A stretch of DNA of 42,786 nt from Woeseiaceae bacterium (GTDB taxonomy: Bacteria > Pseudomonadota > Gammaproteobacteria > Steroidobacterales > Woeseiaceae). The notes under the pieces were generated by a model, which searched no databases, was not told the origin of the DNA, and worked only from the letters and a program-made list of their open reading frames with translations. Made by a program: the position numbers and the translations under genes. The DNA is taken from positions 211,410-254,195 of the forward strand of contig WVYQ01000017.1 in NCBI GenBank assembly GCA_011772865.1. Direction: 5' to 3'. Positions 17,884 through 25,978 of the stretch are shown piece by piece. Each line of letters starts with the position of its first letter. Position 1 is the stretch's first letter.

Positions 17884-18677
17884 GCGATTTCCTGCAGACA
17901 ATGTCAGAACTCAGCGCCGACCGAGCTGCCGCTGTCGGCGAGATCCCGGAGTCTGCACTCGACAAGCCTGTCGTGCCGTTGCGCCTGGAGTCATTCGACA
18001 TTATCGCCGAGATAAAGAACCGGTCCCCTGCCGAAGGACAACTGGCGGGCCCGGCGATTGATCGTGCCGCGCGCGCGCAACAGTATGTGGCCGGCGGTGC
18101 TGCGGCAATATCGGTCCTGACCGAACCAAGCCGGTTCGACGGGGCGCTAGAGCACCTGGAGGAGGTTATTGCGGCGGTTCCAGACACGCCCGTGATGCGC
18201 AAGGATTTTCTTGTTGATCCCGTGCAGATTATCGAGGCGCGCCAGGCTGGCGCCAGTGGGGTGCTGCTGATTATTGCGATGCTCGGCGAGCGGCAGCTGC
18301 GCTCGCTACTCGATTGTGCCGCTGAGCACGGCCTGTTCGTGTTACTCGAGGCGTTCGATGAGACAGATCTCGACAGGGCGGCGCGGCTGCTCGAGAGTCC
18401 GGCCGACAGCCAGCGCGCGGCTGACGGGCTGTTGCTCTTCGGGGTGAATACCAGGGACCTGCGTACCCTGCACGTGGACCCGGATCGCCTCGAAAAGCTC
18501 GCCCCGGCGCTTCCGCAAGGTTGCTGCGTTGCCGAAAGCGGCCTGCACGATGCACAGGACGCGGCGACAGCGGCGGCGCTCGGTTACCGGCTGGCTCTCG
18601 TCGGAACGGCGTTGATGCGTAGCGACGACCCTGCATCACTGATCGCAGCGATGCGCACGGCAGGCGCGGCAGCGTGA
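17880..18677 (+). CDS. trpC: Indole-3-glycerol phosphate synthase
   Basis: Ring closure of CdRP to indole-3-glycerol phosphate. 265-residue TIM barrel. Motifs are IIAEIKNRSPAEGQL (catalytic Lys; the common SPSKG is SPAEG here), ISVLTEPSRFDG, MRKDFLVDPVQIIEARQAGASGVLLI, GVNTRDLRTLHVD and CVAESGL. It is separate from TrpF, unlike the fused E. coli enzyme. ATGA overlap with trpD; the stop overlaps the trpF GTG. Confidence 0.95.
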   Translation: MSDFLQTMSELSADRAAAVGEIPESALDKPVVPLRLESFDIIAEIKNRSPAEGQLAGPAIDRAARAQQYVAGGAAAISVLTEPSRFDGALEHLEEVIAAVPDTPVMRKDFLVDPVQIIEARQAGASGVLLIIAMLGERQLRSLLDCAAEHGLFVLLEAFDETDLDRAARLLESPADSQRAADGLLLFGVNTRDLRTLHVDPDRLEKLAPALPQGCCVAESGLHDAQDAATAAALGYRLALVGTALMRSDDPASLIAAMRTAGAAA

Positions 18678-19273
18678 CCGTGTTCGTCAAGATTTGCGGC
18701 TTGCGCGATGCCGAAACAGTTGCTGTCGCGATTGCGGCGGGAGCCGACGCCGTCGGCTTCGTCTTCGCGGAGTCGCCGCGCCAGGTCAGTGTCAACGAGG
18801 CCAGCGAAGCAGCGCGCAACGTTCCGGCCGACGTGAAACGGGTTGCTGTCATGCGCCATCCTTCGCAAGAGGACTGGGAAGCAGTGCGAGACGGGTTCGC
18901 GCCTGACGTGTTGCAAACCGACGCAGGCGACTTTGCGAATCTCGATATACCATCACGCATTGCGAAGTGGCCGGTAATTCGCGAGGGTGGCGCCGCGGCG
19001 GCTGGCCCGATACCGGCAGTCTTCGTCTACGAGGGGCCAGTCAGCGGCGCCGGAGAGACGGTTAGCTGGAGCAACGCCGCGAGGCTGGCCGGCCAGGGCC
19101 GGATGATTCTTGCGGGCGGGCTCGATGCAGATAACGTGGCGACTGCGATCCGCGAAGCGCAGCCCTGGGGTGTCGACGTTTCGAGCGGGGTCGAGTCCGC
19201 ACCGGGCCAAAAGGACATGGAGAAAATAAGGCAGTTCATCGGTGCAGCGCGCGCCGCGGAGATCGAGGGATGA
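18674..19273 (+). CDS. trpF: Phosphoribosylanthranilate isomerase
   Basis: Amadori rearrangement of phosphoribosylanthranilate to CdRP. 199 residues, TIM barrel. VKICGLRDAE carries the catalytic Cys, GADAVGFVFAESPRQV follows, and MILAGGLDADNV and GVDVSSGVESAPGQKD form the phosphate-binding end. The start is GTG overlapping the trpC stop (GTGA). The stop overlaps the trpB ATG. Confidence 0.95.
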   Translation: MTVFVKICGLRDAETVAVAIAAGADAVGFVFAESPRQVSVNEASEAARNVPADVKRVAVMRHPSQEDWEAVRDGFAPDVLQTDAGDFANLDIPSRIAKWPVIREGGAAAAGPIPAVFVYEGPVSGAGETVSWSNAARLAGQGRMILAGGLDADNVATAIREAQPWGVDVSSGVESAPGQKDMEKIRQFIGAARAAEIEG

Positions 19274-20523
19274 AGTTGCAAATGGGAGCAGACGAAGCAC
19301 GGTCGCTGCTCGATGCCCAGTTAAGGGGAGAGCTTCCGGACGAGCGAGGCCGTTTCGGACCGTTCGGCGGGCGTTACGTGCCGGAAACCCTGGTTCCGGC
19401 GTTCGAGAGACTCGAAGATGGCGTGCGGCAATTCCTGCACGACCCGGATTTCCAGGAGCAATTTCAAAGAGAGCTTCGCGAGTGGGTTGGCCGGCCGACG
19501 GCGCTGACGTTTGCGCCACAGCTCAGCGAGCGCTGGGGTACCGAGGTGTGGCTCAAGCGCGAGGATCTCGCGCATACGGGTGCTCACAAGATCAACAATG
19601 CGATCGGGCAGGCGCTGCTTGCCAAGCGCCTCGGCGCCAGGCGCGTCATTGCCGAGACGGGCGCCGGGCAACACGGCGTCGCGTCGGCGGCGGCCTGCGC
19701 CCGGGTGGGGCTGCCTTGCAGTGTCTACATGGGCGCCGTCGATATCGAAAGGCAGGCGCCGAACGTCGACCGGATGCATCGTCTCGGGGCGGAGGTGGTC
19801 GCCGTGGAGACGGGCGACAAGACTTTGCGGGCGGCGATCGATGAGGCTTTGCGCATGTGGGTTACGGACCCGTCTGGCATCTACTACCTTCTTGGGTCCG
19901 CGGTTGGTGCGCATCCTTACCCGTACCTGGTGCGGGAGCTCCAGTCGGTGATCGGGGCGGAAGCGAGGCAACAGATGATCGAACAGGCCGGCGCACTGCC
20001 CGATGCGGCGTTCGCCTGTGTCGGTGGCGGTTCGAATGCCATCGGGCTCTTCTACCCGCTGCTTGGTGACGACATCGAACTGATCGGCGTCGAGGCGGGC
20101 GGAACCGGGGACGGGCTGGGCGAGAACGCCGCTACGCTGGCTACGGGTACGCCGGGCGTATTGCAGGGCTCGTACACAGTGATTCTGCAGGACGAAGACG
20201 GTCAGGTGCAGGAGACGCATTCGATCTCGGCAGGCCTCGATTACTCGGGCGTTGGTCCCGAACATGCGTTCCTGCAGGCAGCGGGCCGAGTGAAATACAT
20301 TTCGGCTACGGATGACGAAGCGCTGGAAGCACTCGAAGAGCTCTGTGAGGCGGAAGGCATACTGACAGCGCTCGAGACATCGCATGCTTTTGCAGCGGCT
20401 CGAGAGTGGTCCCGGGAAAACCCCGGCAAACGGGTGCTGATCGGTAATTCGGGACGCGGCGACAAGGACATGCCAACATTGACGAAATACCCCGCAAGGA
20501 TTCGCACCTATGCCGGCGCATGA
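19270..20523 (+). CDS. trpB: Tryptophan synthase beta chain
   Basis: PLP-dependent condensation of indole with serine. 417 residues. The PLP Lys is Lys107 in AHTGAHKINNAIGQ, with AETGAGQHGVASA, the phosphate loop GGGSNAIG, and the monovalent cation/C-terminal region GNSGRGDKDM. The N-terminus carries about 20 extra residues before GRFGPFGGRYVPETL. Its last 14 nt overlap the start of trpA. A 422-codon open frame on the opposite strand is a shadow of its GC-rich third positions. Confidence 0.97.
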   Translation: MKLQMGADEARSLLDAQLRGELPDERGRFGPFGGRYVPETLVPAFERLEDGVRQFLHDPDFQEQFQRELREWVGRPTALTFAPQLSERWGTEVWLKREDLAHTGAHKINNAIGQALLAKRLGARRVIAETGAGQHGVASAAACARVGLPCSVYMGAVDIERQAPNVDRMHRLGAEVVAVETGDKTLRAAIDEALRMWVTDPSGIYYLLGSAVGAHPYPYLVRELQSVIGAEARQQMIEQAGALPDAAFACVGGGSNAIGLFYPLLGDDIELIGVEAGGTGDGLGENAATLATGTPGVLQGSYTVILQDEDGQVQETHSISAGLDYSGVGPEHAFLQAAGRVKYISATDDEALEALEELCEAEGILTALETSHAFAAAREWSRENPGKRVLIGNSGRGDKDMPTLTKYPARIRTYAGA

Positions 20524-21280
20524 GAGACTGACCGCGGCTATTGTCGCTGCAAACGACAACAACCGGCCGGCACTGGTGCCGTTCATCACGGCCGGTTACC
20601 CGGAGCCCGGCGAGTTCATCAATACCTTGAGAGCGATCGCCGAGGTTGGCGACGTCATCGAGATCGGCATTCCGTTCTCGGATCCAATGGCCGATGGCAT
20701 GACGATCCAGCGGTCGAGCTATATCGCCCTGCAAGATGGCGTCAGTCTCGAATGGATATTCGGCGAACTCGAGATGGCGAGCGTTTTTGGCACGCCACTG
20801 GTCATGATGTCGTACCTGAATCCCCTGCTCGCGTTTGGCTATCAAAGACTGGCGGAACGAGCGCGTGCGACGGGCGTCTGTGCGTTCATTGTCCCCGACC
20901 TGCCGTTCGAGGAATGTGCGGAACTGCGGGCGGCCCTCGAGAATGAAGGGCTCGGGCTGATCCAGTTGGTGACCCCGGCGACGCCGAGAGACCGTCTCGA
21001 AATGCTTTGCGAGGCGTCGCGCGGCTTCGTCTACGCGGTGACGGTCACCGGTGTCACGGGCGGCAACAGCGGTCTGCCTGATGACCTGGCGGATTATCTT
21101 GATGGTGTGAGTGCGGTGTCGGATCTTCCGGTCTGCGCGGGCTTCGGGATCCGCGAGGCGGCTGACGTTGTAAATGTCGGCGCGCACGCATCCGGCGCCA
21201 TCGTCGGATCCGCGCTCGTCGAAGTTCTCGAGGAGGGCAGAAACCCCAAGGCGTTCCTGCAACATCTGGGCGGCAAATGA
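20510..21280 (+). CDS. trpA: Tryptophan synthase alpha chain
   Basis: Cleaves indole-3-glycerol phosphate and channels indole to TrpB. 256 residues, TIM barrel. The catalytic acids are Glu51 and Asp62 in EIGIPFSDPMADG, equivalent to E. coli Glu49 and Asp60. Other family blocks are PALVPFITAGYP, the FIVPDLPFEE loop and VTVTGVTGGNSGLP. The start is the only in-frame ATG and lies inside the trpB end (14-nt overlap). The stop overlaps the ATG of the next small gene (ATGA). Confidence 0.96.
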   Translation: MPAHERLTAAIVAANDNNRPALVPFITAGYPEPGEFINTLRAIAEVGDVIEIGIPFSDPMADGMTIQRSSYIALQDGVSLEWIFGELEMASVFGTPLVMMSYLNPLLAFGYQRLAERARATGVCAFIVPDLPFEECAELRAALENEGLGLIQLVTPATPRDRLEMLCEASRGFVYAVTVTGVTGGNSGLPDDLADYLDGVSAVSDLPVCAGFGIREAADVVNVGAHASGAIVGSALVEVLEEGRNPKAFLQHLGGK

Positions 21281-21582
21281 AGAAGCTGACCTCATCGCCA
21301 TCGATCGTCACGATCAATCATTACAAGAACGTACTCGAGAGCGAGGGGATCCCCAGCCAGATCAGGAACGAATTCCTGGGCGGCATCGCAGGCGAAATGC
21401 CGTTACAGGAAGTGTGGCCGGAGCTCTGGGTGATCAATGAGATGGACTTCGATCGGGCGAAGCAGCTTATCGACGAATCGATCTCTGACGAAAGTCCGGC
21501 GGCTTCATGGCGCTGCCAAAAGTGCGGTGAGCAGAATGAAGGTCAGTTCGCGGCCTGCTGGAACTGCGGTACCGAAGCTTAA
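21277..21582 (+). CDS. Small DUF2007-like protein with C-terminal zinc ribbon
   Basis: 101 residues. The N-terminal 65 or so (IVTINHYKNVLESEGIPSQIRN to LWVINEMDFDRAKQLIDE) follow the DUF2007 'putative signal transducing' fold, related to GlnB-like small domains. The C-terminus WRCQKCGEQNEGQFAACWNCGTEA is a RanBP2-type zinc finger, C-x2-C-x10-C-x2-C. Function is unknown. The 4-bp overlap with trpA makes it the eighth gene of the trp operon. Its TAA overlaps the stop of the convergent GGDEF/EAL gene in a TTAA palindrome, so no terminator lies between them. Confidence 0.85.
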   Translation: MKKLTSSPSIVTINHYKNVLESEGIPSQIRNEFLGGIAGEMPLQEVWPELWVINEMDFDRAKQLIDESISDESPAASWRCQKCGEQNEGQFAACWNCGTEA

Positions 21583-23687
21583 GGCATCCCGCGAGCCAGC
21601 AACCTCGTGCCGGCAATCTCGCTCCGTAGTATCGCCGATACTTTCTCGGGCTGTATCGGCCGGCTGATCAGGTAGCCCTGTGCAAGGTCGCAGTTGCAGC
21701 TGCGCAGGAATTCGAGCTGCGTCAGCGTTTCGACGCCCTCGGCGGCGACCTCGATGTCGAGACCCTGCGCCATGGCGATTGCGGCACGAATGATGCGCTG
21801 GTGGCTGTCATTCTCATCGATGTCGGCTATCAACGACTGGTCCAGGACGAAACTGTCGATAAAACCGTTGTCGAGCGACTCGAACGACACGTCGCGGGTG
21901 CCGAAATGATCCAGCGAGATTCGTACGCCGAGGCGGCGCAAGGATCGCAACGTTTCGAGTTCTTTCGTGCGCTTGCGAACGATGTCTCCATCACCGATCT
22001 CGAGCTCGATACACCCCGGGTCTATGGCCGTATTCTTCATCGAATCGGCGACAGCGTCGACGAGGCGGTTATGCATGAGCTGCTGTGGCGAAAGGTTTAT
22101 TGCGATCGACAAGTCGGGAAGCTCGAATTGTCGTTGCCAGGCCGCGAGTTGCCGGCACGCCGTCGAGATAACCCACTCGCCGGCCGAGTGAATCAGGCCG
22201 CTCGTTTCGAGAATCGGCAGGAAGCGAGCGGGCGGCAGCAGCCCGAAGCGCGGGTGCTGCCAGCGCAATAGCGCCTCCAGGCCGATCAGGCGTCCGGACG
22301 AAAGATCGATGCGCGGCTGGTAATGCAACACGAACTCGCTGCGCACAAGTGCGTGCCGCAGGCCGACTTCGAGTTCTTCGCGCTGTTCGAGCTTCGCGTT
22401 CAGCGCATGTGAGTAATACTGGAAACGCCCGCCGCCGCGCTTTTTAGCCTCGTACATCGCGAGATCTGCCGCCTTGATCAAGCGGTCAGCACTATCCCCG
22501 GAGTCCGGATAGATTGCTATGCCGATACTCGGCGTCGCATAGACTTCGCTGTTGCCGATTTCGTATTTCTCGGACAAAACCAGCAGCAATTTCTGGGCTG
22601 CGGCTGCGGCATTACCCGAATCGCCGAAGTCCTCGAGACAGACAACAAACTCGTCGCCGCCCCAGCGTCCTGAAAAATCGCCGATGCGCAGGTTGCTGCG
22701 CAAGCGCCCGGAAATCTGGCGCAACAAGGAGTCGCCGATGTCATGGCCCAGTGTGTCATTGACGGACTTGAAGCGATCGAGATCGACAAACAGTACGGCA
22801 AGCGGCGCGTCCTTGCGCTGTGCCCGCCCGATCGCGCGGGCCAGTTGCTCGGTGAACAAGCTACGGTTCGGCAGCGTCGTAAGCTCGTCGTACTGCGCAA
22901 GTTTTTGCAGCTCGCTCGTCTTTTTTGCGATTTCCGTCACGTCCCGGAACGTAACGACACCGCCGATCAGGTCGCCATTACCGTCATAAAGCCCCTGGCC
23001 ATTAAGTGACAGGATCGTGTCCGGCTGTTCGGGCATGCGGTAAACCGCGACCTGGTTGCCGAACTTTTCGCCGCTGCGGGCACGCATCATCGGCAGGTCG
23101 GCCGAGTTGCGGTAGTTGTCGCCCTTCTCGTCGATACAGCAGAACATCTGCGCCCAGGTTGCGTCCGGTTGTACCCGGGGACCAAGGCCGAGAATCGATC
23201 GTGCCGCGGGGTTGATATCGAGTACGTGCCCATGCTCGTCGACGACAATCACGCCGTCATTGATGTCGCGCAGGATCGACAACACGGTGACATCGGTTTC
23301 AGACAGGCGCCGCTGCAGACGATGGCGCTGCACGGCGTGCTCGAAAATGGCTTCCTGGGCCTCGACGGTGACGTCATCGGCGCAGATGTAAGCCTGGGCG
23401 CCGGCACGAACGGCGGCAATACCGCGGTGTTCCCGGTCTTTCGTGGTCAGCGCCACAACCGGGTAGTCGCCGAGCGACGCAATCATCTCGGATAGTGAAA
23501 GACCGGATTGAGCGATCGCCGGGCCCGCCTCGAGCAACACGATGTCGAGAACCGAGGGGGCGTCGTCCGGGATATCAAGCTGGGCCGAACGGGTCAGCAG
23601 GGCACAAAAGGGGAGCGTCTCCAGTTCGCTCAGGTAGTCTGTAGCGAATTCACCGCGGCCTAGGTAGAGGATCGAATGCCCTGCCAT
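21579..23687 (-). CDS. REC-like/PAS/GGDEF/degenerate EAL protein
   Basis: 702 residues, cytoplasmic. Order: a receiver-like N-terminal domain (1-125) with DIVLLEAG where a phospho-Asp is expected; PAS (about 135-255); GGDEF (265-425) with intact GGDEF at 343-347 and an RxxD inhibitory site (RIGD, 334-337); EAL (440-695). EAL and Asn531 are present, but the metal-binding DDFG is DHFG (593-596), the catalytic Glu of the ITE motif is Asp566, and the Lys of LKID is Val614. It probably makes c-di-GMP and no longer degrades it. ATG 23687 has an AAGGAAAT Shine-Dalgarno; the longer frame to 23885 is unlikely. It is divergent from the ECF sigma gene. Confidence 0.92.
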   Translation of the reverse strand: MAGHSILYLGRGEFATDYLSELETLPFCALLTRSAQLDIPDDAPSVLDIVLLEAGPAIAQSGLSLSEMIASLGDYPVVALTTKDREHRGIAAVRAGAQAYICADDVTVEAQEAIFEHAVQRHRLQRRLSETDVTVLSILRDINDGVIVVDEHGHVLDINPAARSILGLGPRVQPDATWAQMFCCIDEKGDNYRNSADLPMMRARSGEKFGNQVAVYRMPEQPDTILSLNGQGLYDGNGDLIGGVVTFRDVTEIAKKTSELQKLAQYDELTTLPNRSLFTEQLARAIGRAQRKDAPLAVLFVDLDRFKSVNDTLGHDIGDSLLRQISGRLRSNLRIGDFSGRWGGDEFVVCLEDFGDSGNAAAAAQKLLLVLSEKYEIGNSEVYATPSIGIAIYPDSGDSADRLIKAADLAMYEAKKRGGGRFQYYSHALNAKLEQREELEVGLRHALVRSEFVLHYQPRIDLSSGRLIGLEALLRWQHPRFGLLPPARFLPILETSGLIHSAGEWVISTACRQLAAWQRQFELPDLSIAINLSPQQLMHNRLVDAVADSMKNTAIDPGCIELEIGDGDIVRKRTKELETLRSLRRLGVRISLDHFGTRDVSFESLDNGFIDSFVLDQSLIADIDENDSHQRIIRAAIAMAQGLDIEVAAEGVETLTQLEFLRSCNCDLAQGYLISRPIQPEKVSAILRSEIAGTRLLARGMP

Positions 23688-23866
23688 ATTTCCTTTTCTG
23701 CTGCGAAACCGTGGTGGCCGTTGACGTGACGGGCCACGCGAATAATACCAGAATCGCGTGAAATGACAGGCGCTTATGGCGTTTTTTCTCTGTTTTGAGG
23801 CCCTGGCTCTTAAACCATTGGCCCGGTGGGGGCATCCAAAGATCGAATTAGCAGGAGATTTGGTCC

Positions 23867-24469
23867 TTGGAAGCGCTTTTGACACCGAATTTCAGCGACT
23901 ATAGTCCGTCAATGGCTGTTTTTAACGAATCTGCGATCACGGACGAGGCTGGCTGGATTGCCAGGGCTCAGCAGGCCGATGCGGGTGCGTTCGAGAAGCT
24001 CTATCGCATGCACATCGACAAGGTCTATGGGCTGTGTCTGCGCATGACGGGTAACGTGGCCGAGGCCGAGGATTGCGCCCAGGAGGCGTTCATCCAGGCC
24101 TGGAACAAGCTCGACAGGTTCCGTGGAGATAGCGCATTCGCAACGTGGCTACACCGAATCGCCGTTAATTCCGTGCTGGGCAGGATGCGCAAGTCCAAGC
24201 GCGAGCAGGACCGTATTCACGCAGTCGGCGAGGCTTTGGAGTCGCCGGTTGCCGACGCCGATACCGGCGAGATGCGCGATCTGGCGAAGGCGGTCGACCG
24301 CCTTCCCGAAGGCGCAAGACACGTTTTTGTGCTGTACGCCGTATACGGGTACAGCCATGAAGAAGCTGGTGACATGCTCGGTATTGCACCGGGGACCAGC
24401 AAGGCGCAGCTGCACAGGGCGCGGCGATTGCTCGCACAGCAGCTGACGAAGGAAGGGTTCGAGACATGA
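23867..24469 (+). CDS. ECF (RpoE-like) RNA polymerase sigma factor
   Basis: 200 residues. Region 2 spans about 45-115 (FEKLYRMHIDKVYGLCLRMTG, AEDCAQEAFIQAWNKLDRFRGDSAFATWLHRIAVNS). Region 4 spans about 140-190 (AVDRLPEGARHVFVLYAVYGYSHEEAGDMLGIAPGTSKAQLHRAR). The proposed start is TTG 23867, with an AGGAG about 9 nt upstream; ATG 23912 lacks a Shine-Dalgarno. The 4-bp overlap with the next gene (ATGA) fits a sigma/anti-sigma pair. It probably responds to envelope stress and activates its own operon, which is inference from context. Confidence 0.93.
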   Translation: MEALLTPNFSDYSPSMAVFNESAITDEAGWIARAQQADAGAFEKLYRMHIDKVYGLCLRMTGNVAEAEDCAQEAFIQAWNKLDRFRGDSAFATWLHRIAVNSVLGRMRKSKREQDRIHAVGEALESPVADADTGEMRDLAKAVDRLPEGARHVFVLYAVYGYSHEEAGDMLGIAPGTSKAQLHRARRLLAQQLTKEGFET

Positions 24470-25017
24470 ACGAGATGGAACGCGAAGACGAACTGATTGC
24501 AAAGGCAAGCAGGTTGGCGACAGAGATCAGCCCGGAGCGAGACCTCTGGCCCGGCATCGAGGAAGCCATGTTACGGCCACAGCGGTCGCGGTGGACGCCT
24601 CGTTTTGCGCAGGCGGCGGCGGTGCTGTTGCTGGTTGGCGCATCGTCGGGGCTGACCTGGCTGTCCACGAAGGACCGGGTGCAGGTTATCGAGGTTGTAC
24701 CGGCCGGCCTGACAGTAGAACAGGCATCGTTCGGTGGTCGGTATGCGCTGGGCGTCGGCTACCAGGAAGCGCGCCGTGATCTGGAGGCGCAGCTCGAGAC
24801 CGAACTTGCTCGCCTGTCGCCCGAAGCACGCGAGGAGGTCGAACTCAATCTTGCGATGATCCGCGGTGCTATCGGACAAATTAACGAAGCGTTGGCAGAG
24901 GAACCGGACAATCCGCTGCTGCAGGAATTGTTACTGCAGACCTACAAGGAAGAGCTTGCGCTGATGCAAAGAGTGGGCGGCCTGACACAACATGTCATGT
25001 CGCGCAGGGATATTTGA
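24466..25017 (+). CDS. Putative membrane anti-sigma factor
   Basis: 183 residues. A cytoplasmic N-terminus (about 1-45, with RDLWPGIEEAML), one transmembrane segment (about 47-65, FAQAAAVLLLVGASSGLTWL) and a periplasmic domain rich in charged helices (90-180). No HxxxCxxC zinc motif is present, so if it holds the sigma factor it does so without the classical zinc anti-sigma fold. Position, topology and coupling to the sigma gene support the call; sequence similarity alone is weak. The periplasmic coil could be the sensing part. Confidence 0.7.
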   Translation: MNEMEREDELIAKASRLATEISPERDLWPGIEEAMLRPQRSRWTPRFAQAAAVLLLVGASSGLTWLSTKDRVQVIEVVPAGLTVEQASFGGRYALGVGYQEARRDLEAQLETELARLSPEAREEVELNLAMIRGAIGQINEALAEEPDNPLLQELLLQTYKEELALMQRVGGLTQHVMSRRDI

Positions 25018-25052
25018 GCGGGGCATTGATGCCACGCGGAAAGAGGTGAGAC

Positions 25053-25940
25053 GTGAACAAATCAATATTCAAGTATGCGATTGGAACACTTGGGCTTGCT
25101 GTTGCATTGACAGCAAACGCCAGGGAGGTTGACGAGTCAATCGATGCTGCCGCAGACGGCAAAGTCGAGATCATCAATATCTCCGGCTCGGTGGAAGTGT
25201 ATGGCTGGTCGCAAGGCAGCGTAGAAGTTACCGGCGAACTCGGTGAAAGAGTCGAGGAGCTGATCCTCGAGCGCAATGGCGACAAAGTGCTCGTCAAAGT
25301 CAAGGTGCCGCGCAATAACAGCACCAATATTTCAAGTGACCTGACGGTTCGCGTGCCGGACGGCAGTTCGCTCGATGTGTCAACGGTCAGCGCCGACATC
25401 CTTGTTCAGGAGGTCGAAGGCGATCAGATGCTGCACACGGTAAGCGGCGATGTCGAGACGTATGCATACGGCAGTGACGTGTCCGCCCAGTCAGTCAGTG
25501 GTGATGTCGATGTCAATGGTACCGGTGACGATGCCGAAACATCGGCCAACACGGTTTCCGGCGATCTTACGCTGATCGGTGTTGCAGGTGCGGTCTCGGC
25601 CGAGGCCGTCAGCGGCGATATCCTGGTTCGCGACGGTTCATTCGAGCGCGCGGGCCTCAACACGGTCAATGGAGAGATAAGTTTTCAAGGTGGCCTGCGC
25701 GATGGCGGAAAACTGACCGCCGAATCGGTCAATGGCGACGTAGACATCCAGTTCAGCGGTGACGTTTCCGCCAAGTTCGATATCGAGACGTTCAATGGAG
25801 ACATCACGAACTGCTTCGGGCCCAAGGCCGAGCGCACGAGCAAGTATGCGCCGGGCTGGGAGCTCAGCTTCACCGAGGGTGATGGTGACGGTCGAGTTAC
25901 GATCTCGACACTGAATGGCGACATCGATATCTGCAACTAA
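25053..25940 (+). CDS. Exported DUF4097 beta-solenoid protein
   Basis: 295 residues. A Sec signal peptide (residues 1-23, ending TANA) is followed by a repeating pattern in which TVSGDV, SVSGDV, TVSGDL, AVSGDI, TVNGEI, SVNGDV, TFNGDI and TLNGDI recur roughly every 20-25 residues, the stacked-strand repeat of DUF4097. It is probably periplasmic or surface-exposed. Start GTG 25053 with an AGAGGTGAG region upstream. It lies 35 nt after the anti-sigma gene, so it is likely an operon member. DUF4097 proteins often accompany ECF sigma/anti-sigma genes; the molecular role is unknown. Confidence 0.85.
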   Translation: MNKSIFKYAIGTLGLAVALTANAREVDESIDAAADGKVEIINISGSVEVYGWSQGSVEVTGELGERVEELILERNGDKVLVKVKVPRNNSTNISSDLTVRVPDGSSLDVSTVSADILVQEVEGDQMLHTVSGDVETYAYGSDVSAQSVSGDVDVNGTGDDAETSANTVSGDLTLIGVAGAVSAEAVSGDILVRDGSFERAGLNTVNGEISFQGGLRDGGKLTAESVNGDVDIQFSGDVSAKFDIETFNGDITNCFGPKAERTSKYAPGWELSFTEGDGDGRVTISTLNGDIDICN

Positions 25941-25952
25941 TTTGATACCCTA

Positions 25953-25977
25953 GACGGCCTCTAACCCGGAGGCCGTC
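25953..25977 (+). promoter_or_regulatory. Hairpin covering the Shine-Dalgarno of the AsmA gene
   Basis: GACGGCCTC (25953-25961), a 7-nt loop, and GAGGCCGTC (25969-25977) form a perfect 9-bp stem that ends 1 nt before the ATG at 25979. The GGAGG Shine-Dalgarno (25968-25972) lies almost wholly in the 3' arm. There is no T-run, so translational control is more likely than termination. Confidence 0.65.
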
Positions 25978-25978
25978 A

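Noticed and set aside
19321..20589. 422-codon open frame antisense to trpB
   Set aside because: It mirrors the codon bias of trpB on the other strand, has no family similarity or ribosome site, and trpB is unambiguous.
20306..21301. 331-codon open frame antisense to trpB-trpA
   Set aside because: No similarity or start signals, and it spans a gene boundary of two confirmed genes.
23721..23748. TTGACG-16-TAATAC as a promoter for the ECF sigma gene
   Set aside because: The -10 matches only three of six bases, and an ECF-type promoter for autoregulation would be expected; I could not identify one with confidence.
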